This document shows, in pieces, positions 1-10,171 of a stretch of DNA of 19,816 bases. Source of the stretch: Promethearchaeota archaeon. GTDB taxonomy: Archaea; Asgardarchaeota; Lokiarchaeia; Sigynarchaeales; SOKP01. Positions within the stretch are counted from its first letter, which is position 1; each line of letters starts with the position of its first letter. The stretch lies in assembly GCA_019057975.1 (NCBI GenBank), contig JAHLWJ010000047.1:1-19816 (forward strand), given 5' to 3'. A program made the translations under genes and the position numbers. The notes beneath the pieces were generated by a model. It was not told the DNA's origin. It saw nothing but the letters and a program-made list of their open reading frames with translations, and did not search any database.

Positions 1-1837
1 CCAGGAAAAATTAAAACAAATCCCATCCTGGCCTTTTGTATATTGGATAAGTGATAGTATAAGAAATTTATTCAAAGAAAAAAGTAGATTGGAAAATTTT
101 GCAAAACCAAATAAAGGAAATTCCACAGGAAATGTTTTTCGATTTCTAAGATATTGGTGGGAAATTGGCAAAAATCTTATTAAATTCAATACTCCTTTAC
201 AAAAAGAATCTAAGGAATCATTATTGAGATGGTTTCCATATATGAAGGGTGGAGAATATAATAAGTGGTATGGAAATCAATATTGGGTAATTAATTGGTT
301 AAAGTGTGGTAAAGAAATAAAATCGTTAGTACCCAAATCAGTAATAAGGAATGAACAATTCTTTTTTTTAAAAAGTACTACATATACCTATTTAACAGTT
401 GAAAATTTTTCTTTAAGATATATGCCTGAGGGTTTTATTTTTGATGCTGCCGGCCCTACAATCTACCCTATCAAAGTTAGTTTATTTTTACTAATAGGCA
501 TATTAAATTCTAAATTGATCACATTTATAACTAAACTAATTTCTCCAACAGTTTCTTATGAGGTTGGGGATATTGGGAAAATTCCTTTTTTTCAATTTGA
601 GAATTATAAAAAAATAGTGACAAGAATAGAAGAGAATTCAAAAAAATGTATAGAATTAAAAAAAGAATTAATAAAAACTGACGAACTTTCATGGGAATTT
701 GTAAAACTACCTGATTGGAATAATGGAATATTAAATACCTTAGAGGAAGAAAAAAAACTTGCTGTTTTAGAATCAGAAATATCAAGAGATGTATATAAAT
801 TATACAATATTTCACCAGAGGATATTAAACAAATTGAGAGTGAGTTTGGCAGACTGCCGGTTGACTTGGAAGCTATTGAAGACTTAAACTCAGAAAAATT
901 AAAGATTATAGATAAGCTATACTTAGAAAAGCATATTCCAAAAGTCGTTTTAAATAACAATTATGCTACTGAAAATAGAGTGGAAAATATAAACGATAAA
1001 AATCATAAAAAAAACAGTAAAGGAAATGCCAGATACCTTACATTTGAAGAGCTTTGTCTTGCTTCAGGATTTCATCCGGAAACAGTTTACGAGTATATAA
1101 AGAAAAACAAACTTGAGAGAAAAGAAGAAAGATATCAGCTGGCTATAAAATATATTTCCTATGCTGTAGGGATAATTATGGGGAGATACAAAGTTGACGG
1201 GATTGTATCTGATGATGATGGAATAGCTGTAATTGATAGAGGACATAATGACGACTTACCGAAAAAAATAGAGCTTATTTTAAATAAAATTGTAGGTGAA
1301 GAAAATACTAATGAGATGATTAAAATAATCGGGGGTGATTTAAGAAAGTTTTTAAATTATGAATTTTTTACAAAACACCATATTAAAATGTATAAAAAAA
1401 GGCCAGTTTACTGGCTGCTTCAAACAAGCAAAAAGGATTATGGTTTTTACATATATAATATAAAGTTTACAAATGATACTCTTTATTCCTTAATTCAAAA
1501 ATATATCAATCCAAAAATAAAATTAGAAGAAAGCAGATTGGAAGAACTAAAAGGTAAAGACATAAATCTCAGTTCAGGGAAAGAAAAAAGAGAAATAAGA
1601 AAGTTGATAGATAAGGGCATGGGACTTTTAGAAGAGTTAGGAGACTTTAAAGAAAAAGTTAATGAGGCTGTAGATTCAGGCTACAGGCCATATATTGATG
1701 ATGGGGTAATACTGAATATGGCCCCGCTTTATAAGTTAATTCCCTGGAAAGAACCGGAAAAATTTTATATACAATTAAAAGAAGGAAAATACGGGTGGTC
1801 TAATATATTTAAAATTGTAAAAAAATCAAATTATTAA
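1..1837 (+). CDS. pglX: BREX adenine-specific DNA methyltransferase PglX, C-terminal part (5' end outside window)
   Basis: PglX is the BREX methyltransferase that modifies adenines at a non-palindromic site to mark host DNA as self. The frame is open from base 2 with no stop, so the gene enters from the left; the TTG at 89 is an internal codon, not the start. The residues before that TTG (IPSWPFVYWISDSIRN) continue the PglX homology. Visible family signatures are FRFLRYWWEIG, the target-recognition stretch WFPYMKGGEYNKWYGN, ending in the IPFF segment near codon 195, and the C-terminal segment RPVYWLLQTSKKDYGF with the ending NMAPLYKLIPWKEPEKF. The catalytic NPPY motif lies outside the window and cannot be checked. 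brxC starts 26 bases downstream, so the two are very likely co-transcribed. Identification is by remembered family sequence and is strong; the specificity of the enzyme cannot be read. Confidence 0.93.
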   Translation, partial: QEKLKQIPSWPFVYWISDSIRNLFKEKSRLENFAKPNKGNSTGNVFRFLRYWWEIGKNLIKFNTPLQKESKESLLRWFPYMKGGEYNKWYGNQYWVINWLKCGKEIKSLVPKSVIRNEQFFFLKSTTYTYLTVENFSLRYMPEGFIFDAAGPTIYPIKVSLFLLIGILNSKLITFITKLISPTVSYEVGDIGKIPFFQFENYKKIVTRIEENSKKCIELKKELIKTDELSWEFVKLPDWNNGILNTLEEEKKLAVLESEISRDVYKLYNISPEDIKQIESEFGRLPVDLEAIEDLNSEKLKIIDKLYLEKHIPKVVLNNNYATENRVENINDKNHKKNSKGNARYLTFEELCLASGFHPETVYEYIKKNKLERKEERYQLAIKYISYAVGIIMGRYKVDGIVSDDDGIAVIDRGHNDDLPKKIELILNKIVGEENTNEMIKIIGGDLRKFLNYEFFTKHHIKMYKKRPVYWLLQTSKKDYGFYIYNIKFTNDTLYSLIQKYINPKIKLEESRLEELKGKDINLSSGKEKREIRKLIDKGMGLLEELGDFKEKVNEAVDSGYRPYIDDGVILNMAPLYKLIPWKEPEKFYIQLKEGKYGWSNIFKIVKKSNY

Positions 1838-1863
1838 TATTTTTTTTTAAGAAAGGGTTTTAG

Positions 1864-4800
1864 ATGAAAATTAGGGAAATTTTTGAAAAACCTATTAATA
1901 GAAGAATTGAGGAAGTTGTCAAAGTTACTCAGGATGATGAAAGTGTTGTAAGTAATGAAATAAATGAATATGTAGTTACGGATGCTATAAAGGATCATTA
2001 CATTAAGATTCTAAGGGAATTTTGTGATGCTCTCTCATCTCCGCATGAAGGCATAGGAGTTTGGGTATCTGGGTTTTTTGGCTCTGGAAAGTCAAGCTTT
2101 GCTAAAATATTAGGTTATATGCTGGAAGGCAGAAAATTAAAGGGAGAGAATGCAGCCAAGCTTTTTAGCGATCAAGCAAATGACAAAGAAGTATCTGACT
2201 ATCTTGATTATATCAAGGCAAGAATACCGACTAAATCAATTATATTTGATATTTCTATGGACAGGGGCGTGAGAATAAATCCAGATATGATTACTGAAAT
2301 CATATATAGAAATTTATTAAAGGAACTGGATTACGCAGAAGATTTTGATATTGCAAAATTAGAACAAGACCTTGAGGCAGAAGGCATATTGGAAGATTTT
2401 ATTAATTTATATGAAAAGACTTATAAGAAGAAATGGTCCAAAGGCCGTAAGAGGATACTTGCGTTAAATGAAGCAAGCAATGTAATGCATCTGATGGATT
2501 CAAGGACATATAATCAACCAGATTCTTGGGCGAAGGCTATTACATCAAAAGATGAAAATGGCAATACAAAAGGTAGAGCAGACATTACCCCAAAAGAACT
2601 TGCAAGACTTGTATTTGAACTTACATATAGAAGAAAAGGCAAGTGCTCTATTGTATTTATTATTGATGAAGTGGGTCAATTTATTTCAAGAAGTGTTCAA
2701 AAAATGTTAGATCTGCAGGCTTTTGTAGAGGCATTAGGAGTTGAAGGCAGAAATAGGGTTACAAGAAAAGAAGCTATTGCTCCTGCATGGTTAGTTGTAA
2801 CATCACAAGAAAAACTAAATGAGGTTGTCAGCGCTTTGGATGATAAAAAAATTGAGCTTGCAAGGTTAAAGGACAGATTTCCAATTGAAATAGATCTGTC
2901 ACCTGCCGATATATCAGAAGTAACAAGCAAGAGGATTTTAACTAAAAAAGCCAGCATTATTCCAGAATTGGGAAAGCTATATGATGATAATAAGAATAGG
3001 TTAAACCAATGCGTAAAACTTGAGAGAACTTCAAGGGATTGTGAAGTGAGAAGAGATGAATTTATTAAGTTATATCCTTACATACCATATCATATTGATT
3101 TGTGCATAGATATTATGTCTGGTATCAGATTGGAACCAGGGGCAACCAGACATATAGGAGGCAGTAACAGAACTATCATAAAACAGGCACAGCAGATGTT
3201 GGTAAACCCAAAGGTTAAATTAGCAGAAAAGGAAGTTGGCAGTCTTGTAACATTAGATAAAGTATATAATTTAATAGAGGGAAGCCTATCAAGTGAAAAG
3301 CAAAAAGATATTTATAGCATAATAAAAAATTTCGCTGATGATGCTATGGTGATTTCTGTTGCAAAGACTATATGTCTTTTAGAATATGTAAGAGATTTGC
3401 CAAGGACCGTAAATAATATTTCAGCGGTTCTATATCCCGAAGTGGGAGATGATTTTAATAAAAGTGATGTAGAAAGTGCAATAAAAAAACTGGAAAATGC
3501 TCAATTAATTAAATTTAGTGACCAAGGCTATAAGCTTCTTACAGCCCAGGAAAAAAATTGGGATATAGAAAGAAAGGAATTATCACCAAGACAGGCAGAA
3601 ATAAATTTAATAAAAAAAGAATTGCTTGAAGAAATATTCAGAGATTCTAAAATCACTAATTTTAACTATATGGGATTAAAAACTTTTAAATTTGGATTTT
3701 TCTATGAAGATAGTAATTTAAGTGATTCAGGAGATATAGTTTTTGAAATAACAACTGCTGATAACTTGGAAGAATATAAAGAAATTGTTGAACTGAAGAA
3801 AAAAATATCGAGAGAACAAAATGATCAAATATTTTCAATCATTTTGCAAAGTGAAGAAATGTATAAATTAGTGTTGGAATTATTTAAATCGAGGGAAATG
3901 ATAAATAGGCGTGAAAGGCTTGCTTCTGCCGGAAAATTAATTGATGTAGAGATAAAATGTTTTGATGATGAGAAGAGAAAAAGAGATAAAGTTAGAAGAA
4001 TGCTAAAAAGTGAAATCATAAAATCAATATATAGTAGTACTATATTGTTTAGGGGAATAAAAAAGGATGTTCAATCTGAAGGTAAAGATTTATATGAAAG
4101 CATAAAGAAAATTGTGAATAAATTTATTCCACAGTTATTTCCAAAATTTGAGATGGGAGCAAAAAAAGTTACAGGAAAAGAACCAGAGAAAATTCTTACT
4201 GCTGATAATTTGGAAGGTTTGCCTAATGTATTTTATGGTGGAAGCAGTGGCTTAAACTTAGTGGCAAAAAGAGGAGGTAAATATGTAATTAATAAAGATG
4301 CCGAAATTGCCATTGAGATTTCAAAGTTTTTAAGAGATAAAAATGAGATAGAAGGGCCTGCTAATGGAAAGACCATAGAGAATAATTTTAGCGGCATAGG
4401 GTTCGGATGGGATCGAGACATTCTAAGGATAGTTATTGCTACTTTATTTAGGGCAGGAGATATTGAGATTGGTTTTAGAGGCAGTAGATATAAAGATTAT
4501 TCTAACCCGGAGGCAAGGGAAGCAATAATAAATAATAACTCATTTAAAATTGCTACATTTATTCCGAGGACTATTACTATTAAATTTAAAGATGTAAAAG
4601 AGGCATGTGAAAATTTACAAAATATCAAAGGCAAAGAAATAGATGCAGATATAAATAGAATATCGGAAGAGCTTAAAGAATTATTAGTAAATAAAAAGGA
4701 CGATATGCTTGAATTAAAAGGTGCTGTCAACGCTTATAACTTACCGGCAAAGGAGTTTATAGGGGAAATTTTTGACACTATTTTAAATCTACAAAAAGCA

Positions 4801-5523
4801 GATTCTGAAGATTGTGTTAAAATTTTAGCATCAGAAGGAAAGGAATTTGGAGATAATTTAGAAAAGGTAGAAAAGATAAAATTAGCTGTATCAGATTATA
4901 ATTTAGATAAATTAATAAACGCAAAGAAGGTATTATCACAAGTAGTTCCAGATTTAACTTATTTTTTTATAGATGATGAATCTTTGAAGCAAAATATTAA
5001 AATTCTTAATCAAAGCTTACAGTCGGAGGATTTTTATAACAGGATATCTGATATTTCTAAAAAGACTGAAGAGATAGTATCAATCTATAATGATTTGTAT
5101 AAAGAAAAGCACAAAAAAAGATATGAATTATATGATCGATTAAAAGAAAAAATTAAAGGGATGGAAGATTGGGCTAATTTACCTGATGAAACCAAAAATG
5201 AAGTAATTAAAGAAATTGATTCTAAGTGTTGCGAAAATGTTAATTTTAATAAATTATTTGTTTGTAGCAAGTGCAATTCTAATAGTAGAGAAATTGAGTT
5301 GGATATCAATTTGTTAAGTGTTGTTGAGAATAAAGCTATGGGAAAAGTTTATGATTTTATAGGTGAATCAGGTAATAAAAAGATTGAAAGAATAAGAATT
5401 AGTGAATATTTTCCAAGACAAATGCATAGCTTGGATGAATTTAAAGAAAAAATGGATAAGTTCTCAGAAGATGTTAATAGTTTTCTAAAAGATGGTATAG
5501 AAGTGATAATTGACTGGAGCTAA
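1864..5523 (+). CDS. brxC: BREX P-loop ATPase BrxC
   Basis: BrxC (PglY in type 2 systems) is the large ATPase of BREX, thought to work with PglX and PglZ in phage exclusion and in controlling methylation. The 1219-residue product has the usual family length and start (MKIREIFEKPINR). Walker A is GFFGSGKS at residues 70-77 and Walker B is IVFIIDE at 263-269. The remainder is long and mostly helical-looking, without recognisable catalytic motifs. Near the C-terminus are a CC pair and a CSKC pair (about residues 1125-1145) that could bind a metal; that is only a suggestion. The ATG at 1864 is preceded by GAAAGGG at good spacing. It lies between pglX (26-base gap) and pglZ (1-base gap), which is a tight operon. 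Its placement after pglX rather than before it is unusual for type 1 BREX. Confidence 0.95.
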   Translation: MKIREIFEKPINRRIEEVVKVTQDDESVVSNEINEYVVTDAIKDHYIKILREFCDALSSPHEGIGVWVSGFFGSGKSSFAKILGYMLEGRKLKGENAAKLFSDQANDKEVSDYLDYIKARIPTKSIIFDISMDRGVRINPDMITEIIYRNLLKELDYAEDFDIAKLEQDLEAEGILEDFINLYEKTYKKKWSKGRKRILALNEASNVMHLMDSRTYNQPDSWAKAITSKDENGNTKGRADITPKELARLVFELTYRRKGKCSIVFIIDEVGQFISRSVQKMLDLQAFVEALGVEGRNRVTRKEAIAPAWLVVTSQEKLNEVVSALDDKKIELARLKDRFPIEIDLSPADISEVTSKRILTKKASIIPELGKLYDDNKNRLNQCVKLERTSRDCEVRRDEFIKLYPYIPYHIDLCIDIMSGIRLEPGATRHIGGSNRTIIKQAQQMLVNPKVKLAEKEVGSLVTLDKVYNLIEGSLSSEKQKDIYSIIKNFADDAMVISVAKTICLLEYVRDLPRTVNNISAVLYPEVGDDFNKSDVESAIKKLENAQLIKFSDQGYKLLTAQEKNWDIERKELSPRQAEINLIKKELLEEIFRDSKITNFNYMGLKTFKFGFFYEDSNLSDSGDIVFEITTADNLEEYKEIVELKKKISREQNDQIFSIILQSEEMYKLVLELFKSREMINRRERLASAGKLIDVEIKCFDDEKRKRDKVRRMLKSEIIKSIYSSTILFRGIKKDVQSEGKDLYESIKKIVNKFIPQLFPKFEMGAKKVTGKEPEKILTADNLEGLPNVFYGGSSGLNLVAKRGGKYVINKDAEIAIEISKFLRDKNEIEGPANGKTIENNFSGIGFGWDRDILRIVIATLFRAGDIEIGFRGSRYKDYSNPEAREAIINNNSFKIATFIPRTITIKFKDVKEACENLQNIKGKEIDADINRISEELKELLVNKKDDMLELKGAVNAYNLPAKEFIGEIFDTILNLQKADSEDCVKILASEGKEFGDNLEKVEKIKLAVSDYNLDKLINAKKVLSQVVPDLTYFFIDDESLKQNIKILNQSLQSEDFYNRISDISKKTEEIVSIYNDLYKEKHKKRYELYDRLKEKIKGMEDWANLPDETKNEVIKEIDSKCCENVNFNKLFVCSKCNSNSREIELDINLLSVVENKAMGKVYDFIGESGNKKIERIRISEYFPRQMHSLDEFKEKMDKFSEDVNSFLKDGIEVIIDWS

Positions 5524-5524
5524 T

Positions 5525-8107
5525 ATGTCATCACTGATTAAAGATGCAATTGTAAGTATCGTAAATAAAAATTTAGAAGAATATGGAATTGTTATATGGT
5601 ATGACTCCGGTAAGATATATAAGGATATTATTAATGAAACTAACTTTAGAAATGTTCCAATAATAATATTTAATGGAAGCTATTTTGACGTACGTTTTAA
5701 AGCAGAAAAATTTTTTGATGGATTAGATAGGAATAATCTTCTCATATATATAGATAAAGATAGAGATACAAAAAATTATCCGTTGATTGAGCTGGAAGAA
5801 GCAGGTTGTATCTGTAGTCCCACGTCACTTTTGAAGCATAATACTGATTTTGCTGTTGTGGTTAAAAAAGCCTTAAAGGGGAGTGTAAAACCAAAGTTAT
5901 TAAAAGAAATATGTCAAAAAATAGATGAGAAAAGAATAAATTTAGATGAAATTGAAAAGCTTATTAAAGATGAAGAAGGAATTACTATTTTATCAACTAT
6001 ATTTGATACAAATGATCCTAAGGAAATTATTTTACTGTTTATATGCAAAGAGGAATTAGATATTAAAATAGAAAAGAAAAATATTTTTGTTGAGCTTAAA
6101 TCATTTTTTGAAAGATGTTTGAATATCAATTTAAATAATATTAATAGATTAGAAGAGTTAAGGAAAAAGGTATCTGAGGCAGTTTTATTAAGTGATTTTT
6201 TAATTTCAACAAATAGTATAAAAATTGCAGAAAAGTATAAAACTTTAAAATTACCAACGGACGAAGATACGAAGGTTATAATTAAAGATATTGTAAAAAA
6301 ATGGAGAGACGACTCTAACTTTTATAATAAATATGTCTCTATGGCAGAAATTGTTCAAAAGAAATATAAAGTTTTTGATGAAGTATCTGAGATTGAAGAA
6401 ATTATAGATTGTGAAACATTTAAAATTATTGATGAAAAAATATTAAAAAATTTATTTAAGAAAATTAAGGAAGCAAATTTAGAAAAAATAAGTGAATTAA
6501 TTTCTAAGAGAAAAAAAACATACTGGGTAAAGAATACTCCAGAATACAATCTTATTTATCAGATGTTAGAATATTATGTTGAGTTAAAATCTTTGATAGA
6601 AGATGCAAATAAGATAATTTTAGATGAAAAATTAAGTCTGGGCGGTTTTATTAGCCTGTATGTTGGCAAAGATGGCAATAGTAGCTGGTTTTTAATTGAT
6701 AGATATTTCAGGTTGATAGAAACTAAATTTACTCAACTTGATATTGGAGGAAGTTTTGATAATGAGATGGATTGCCTTATGTCAAATGTTAGAAATTTAT
6801 ATTCAAATTTTTTAAATAACCAGATAAGAGAATTTATTTTAAGGTTTAGGAAGGATACAAGTTTTAAAGAGCTTAAAATTTTATTGCAAAAAGAAATATA
6901 TAGAAAGAAAGTGCTGCCACTTATTGAAGAAGGCAGAAAATGCGCGTATTTATTAGTAGATGCTCTTAGGTATGAGATGGGTGAGGAGCTCTTTGACTTA
7001 TTGGATGATAGTAAAGAAAGAAATATATCTGCTGCCATTGCAACAATACCTACAGTTACTAAATTTGGTATGATGTCTTTAATTCTAAATCCAGATGATT
7101 ATATAAAAATAGAATCTGATGAAAGTACTATTTATTTAAAGGCAGGCGGGACTAAAATAAAAAATAGGAGTGATAGATTAAAGTACTTAAAAGGCAAAAA
7201 TTCATTTTGTGAAGAAATTTTTAAATTAGACCAAATAGTTAAACCAAAAAAAAGTATAAGAGATAAGTTAAAAAGTTCCGATTTTATAATAGTAACTTCT
7301 CAAGAAATAGATAGCATAATGGAAGAAGGCAATGATACTTTAGCAAAAGATTTAATGGATAACATATTTATTCAGATTAAAAGAGCTATCAATACACTTT
7401 CAGAATTAGGTTTTGAGGTGTTCATATTATCTGCGGATCACGGGTATTTGTTAGGCAGTGGCATAGGAAAAGAGCACAAAGTTGACGTTCCCAACGGAAA
7501 AACTTTTGATTTGCATAAGCGCTATTGGATAGGTAAGGGTGGTGACAGCCCAGAAAATACAATACGTTTTAAAGCTTCCAATTTTGGATACAGCAATGAT
7601 TTGGAATTTGTCTTTCCAATAGGAATTTCTATTTTTAAAACACCTGGGCAGGAAAATGATTATTTTCATGGCGGAATTTCTCTTCAAGAATTAATAATTC
7701 CAGTTATAGAGTTTAGTAAAGAGCCTGGAAGGAAAAAGAAAGCTCTAGTAGATATGGAATACAAAATTGTTTTTAATAAAGATATTGTTACAAATAGAAT
7801 ATTTTTAATAAAGGTTAGTGCAGAAGAAAAACAATTAACACTTGAAAGTGAAAAAATAGATAGAAAAAAGAAAGTTTCATTAAAAGTTGTTTCTGAAGAT
7901 AAATTTGTTGGTCAGGCAGTAGCAGCAGAGTATGGATTTATTGATAGTACCAACGAGATTATGCTTGAATTAAATAAATCTAACGCTATTACGGTAATGC
8001 TAAAAGATGACTTTAATAAAGGTAAAATAGATCTAATTTTAATAGATGCTGAAACAGAATTGGAATTATCAAAGATTAGTAAATTGGAAGTAAAACTTAC
8101 TATATAA
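5525..8107 (+). CDS. pglZ: BREX alkaline-phosphatase-superfamily protein PglZ
   Basis: PglZ is the most conserved BREX protein, with a PglZ domain of the alkaline phosphatase superfamily; its substrate is not settled. I chose the ATG at 5525 because GGAG sits 7 bases upstream; a TTG at 5510 in the same frame would overlap brxC and has no better site. The product has 860 residues. Counting from this start, metal-site-like motifs are LLVDALRYE with Asp479, a TIPTVTKFG segment near residue 503, SADHGY with Asp638-His639, and FHGG with His715. These match the order of ligands expected for the family, so the domain looks intact. The N-terminal 450 residues are charged and helical-looking, and the C-terminal 130 look beta-rich. 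The gene begins 1 base after the brxC stop and is followed by brxL after 10 bases. Confidence 0.95.
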   Translation: MSSLIKDAIVSIVNKNLEEYGIVIWYDSGKIYKDIINETNFRNVPIIIFNGSYFDVRFKAEKFFDGLDRNNLLIYIDKDRDTKNYPLIELEEAGCICSPTSLLKHNTDFAVVVKKALKGSVKPKLLKEICQKIDEKRINLDEIEKLIKDEEGITILSTIFDTNDPKEIILLFICKEELDIKIEKKNIFVELKSFFERCLNINLNNINRLEELRKKVSEAVLLSDFLISTNSIKIAEKYKTLKLPTDEDTKVIIKDIVKKWRDDSNFYNKYVSMAEIVQKKYKVFDEVSEIEEIIDCETFKIIDEKILKNLFKKIKEANLEKISELISKRKKTYWVKNTPEYNLIYQMLEYYVELKSLIEDANKIILDEKLSLGGFISLYVGKDGNSSWFLIDRYFRLIETKFTQLDIGGSFDNEMDCLMSNVRNLYSNFLNNQIREFILRFRKDTSFKELKILLQKEIYRKKVLPLIEEGRKCAYLLVDALRYEMGEELFDLLDDSKERNISAAIATIPTVTKFGMMSLILNPDDYIKIESDESTIYLKAGGTKIKNRSDRLKYLKGKNSFCEEIFKLDQIVKPKKSIRDKLKSSDFIIVTSQEIDSIMEEGNDTLAKDLMDNIFIQIKRAINTLSELGFEVFILSADHGYLLGSGIGKEHKVDVPNGKTFDLHKRYWIGKGGDSPENTIRFKASNFGYSNDLEFVFPIGISIFKTPGQENDYFHGGISLQELIIPVIEFSKEPGRKKKALVDMEYKIVFNKDIVTNRIFLIKVSAEEKQLTLESEKIDRKKKVSLKVVSEDKFVGQAVAAEYGFIDSTNEIMLELNKSNAITVMLKDDFNKGKIDLILIDAETELELSKISKLEVKLTI

Positions 8108-8117
8108 AGGGGAAATA

Positions 8118-10142
8118 ATGTCTGAGTTAGATAAAAAAGTAAATAAAATATTTTCTGGCAAAGTAGTAAGAAAAGATTTAGTGCGTAAGATAAAGGTTGG
8201 TGCTAATGTTCCTGCGTATGTTCTGGAATATCTACTGGGTAAATACTGTGCAACTGACGATAGAGAGGCAATTAATGCTGGACTTAAAATAGTTAATAAT
8301 ACTTTAGCAGAAAATTATGTAAGGCCTGATGAAAGTATGAAAGCCCAAGTTAAAGTTAAAACTAAAGGGAGGCATACATTTATTGATAAAGTAGGGGTCA
8401 GGTTGGTAGCAAGTGAAGATAAATATTGGGCAACACTTGTAAATTTTGGTTATAGGTATGTTCATATATCCGATAGAGATATAAATAAATATGAAAGGCT
8501 ACTGCAGGGAGGCATATGGGCACAAATAGATATGGAATATTTGTATGAGGAGGATTCAAAGACGAAAAGTCCTTTTAGAATTAGACAGTTAAAGCCAATT
8601 CAGATAGCTACCTTTGATCTAGATGAATATATTGAATGCAGAAAAGCATTTTCAACAGAGGAATGGATAGATTTTCTGATAAGAACGATTGGCCTTGAAC
8701 CATCAGAGTTTACAAAGAGAAAAAAGCTTTTATATTTAAGTAGATTTATACCGATTATTGAAAATAACTTTAATCTTATAGAGCTAGGTCCTAGAGGCAC
8801 TGGGAAATCATATGCTTTTCAGGATGTATCTCCTTATACAATACTACTTACGGGTTCAACTACAGTAGCTAATCTTTTTTACAATATAAGCAGAAATCGC
8901 ATAGGACTTGTTGGTGTTTGGGATTCTGTTGCATTTGATGAAGTTGCAGATCTAAAGAAAATGCCAAGGGAAGTTATTTCATCACTTAAAACATACTGTG
9001 AATCAGGTACCTTTGCACGAGGAAGGGAAGCACTGTCTGGCAAAGCTTCAATTGTCTTTTTTGGGAATACAAATCAGTCTGTAGAAGTATTAGTTCAAAG
9101 TTCCCATCTTTTTGCACCACTGCCTGAAGTTATAAGAGATGATATAGCATTTTTGGATAGAATACATTTTTACATACCTGGATGGGAAATAGATAAGATG
9201 AGAAACGAGTATTTAACAGATCATTATGGTTTTGTTATAGATTATTTTGCTGAGGCGATGAAAGAACTAAGAAAGCGTAACTTCACAGAGTTTATGGATG
9301 TATATTATGAGTTTGGCTCTCATTTGAATACCAGGGATGTGAAAGCGGTTAGAAAAGCAGTGTCTGGATTACTTAAGCTTATTCATCCAGATGGCAATTT
9401 TACGAAAGAGGAGCTATTAGAATATTTACAGATGGCAGTGGAGGGAAGGAGAAGAGTAAAAGAGCAATTAAAGAAGCTTGCTCCATATGAATATTCCCAA
9501 ACAAGTTTTTCTGTCAATGATAAGGAAACTTTGGAAGAAATTTATATTGGTGTGCCTGAAGCAGGTGGCAAAGGATTAATTTCTTCAGACCCGCTTCCAC
9601 CGGGAGCTGTTTACAGCATTGCTGTTAGCGAACAGTCAAAAGTATCGGTTTATCGAATTGAGGTTAATATGTTTCCTGGGACTGGAAAGTTAAAGATTTC
9701 GGGTTCTTTAGACAAGAAAATGAAAGATTCTTTCCAAAGAGCCTTTGACTATTTAAAGAGTATAAAAGCTAAAATCGGAATAGGGGGAGATTTTAGTAAT
9801 AGCGATTATGGAATTGAGGCAGTGGACTTATTAGGAACTGGTGTTTTTTATCCGTTAGGCGTCGCATTGTTTGTTGCTATAATATCTGCTTTAAAGAAGC
9901 AGTCTGTAATTCCTGCGGCAGTAGTGCTGGGAGATATGACTGTACAGGGTAATATAAAGCCAGTTCCATCATTACCAGAACCTTTGCAAGTAGCATTAGA
10001 TAATGGTGCTAAAAAAGCGCTTGTACCTATTGAAAATAAAAGAAGCTTTTTTGAAGTATCTGCTGATATTGTTGAAAAAGTTGACCCAATTTTCTATAAA
10101 GATCCAATAACAGCTGCAATGAAGGCTTTGGGGATAGTCTAG
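8118..10142 (+). CDS. brxL: BREX AAA+/Lon-like protein BrxL
   Basis: BrxL is the Lon-like BREX component; characterised relatives form DNA-binding AAA+ assemblies needed for phage restriction but not for host methylation. The 674-residue product begins with a DNA-binding-type N-terminal region. It then has Walker A GPRGTGKS at residues 224-231 and a Walker B with Asp274-Glu275 (AFDEVADLKK), followed by NTNQSVEVL as a likely sensor segment. A Lon-protease-like fold occupies about 500-674. Where Lon has PSAG with the catalytic serine, this protein has PLGV (Leu580), and the usual lysine downstream is not evident, so peptidase activity is doubtful. The ATG follows AAGGGGA at good spacing, 10 bases after pglZ. 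It ends with TAG. No terminator hairpin is evident downstream, where a scar region starts. Confidence 0.94.
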   Translation: MSELDKKVNKIFSGKVVRKDLVRKIKVGANVPAYVLEYLLGKYCATDDREAINAGLKIVNNTLAENYVRPDESMKAQVKVKTKGRHTFIDKVGVRLVASEDKYWATLVNFGYRYVHISDRDINKYERLLQGGIWAQIDMEYLYEEDSKTKSPFRIRQLKPIQIATFDLDEYIECRKAFSTEEWIDFLIRTIGLEPSEFTKRKKLLYLSRFIPIIENNFNLIELGPRGTGKSYAFQDVSPYTILLTGSTTVANLFYNISRNRIGLVGVWDSVAFDEVADLKKMPREVISSLKTYCESGTFARGREALSGKASIVFFGNTNQSVEVLVQSSHLFAPLPEVIRDDIAFLDRIHFYIPGWEIDKMRNEYLTDHYGFVIDYFAEAMKELRKRNFTEFMDVYYEFGSHLNTRDVKAVRKAVSGLLKLIHPDGNFTKEELLEYLQMAVEGRRRVKEQLKKLAPYEYSQTSFSVNDKETLEEIYIGVPEAGGKGLISSDPLPPGAVYSIAVSEQSKVSVYRIEVNMFPGTGKLKISGSLDKKMKDSFQRAFDYLKSIKAKIGIGGDFSNSDYGIEAVDLLGTGVFYPLGVALFVAIISALKKQSVIPAAVVLGDMTVQGNIKPVPSLPEPLQVALDNGAKKALVPIENKRSFFEVSADIVEKVDPIFYKDPITAAMKALGIV

Positions 10143-10171
10143 CAATAGTTTAATATAGTAATAATTTAAAA

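Noticed and set aside
89..91. TTG as the start of the first gene
   Set aside because: The frame is open back to the left edge and the upstream residues match PglX, so the gene continues outside the window.
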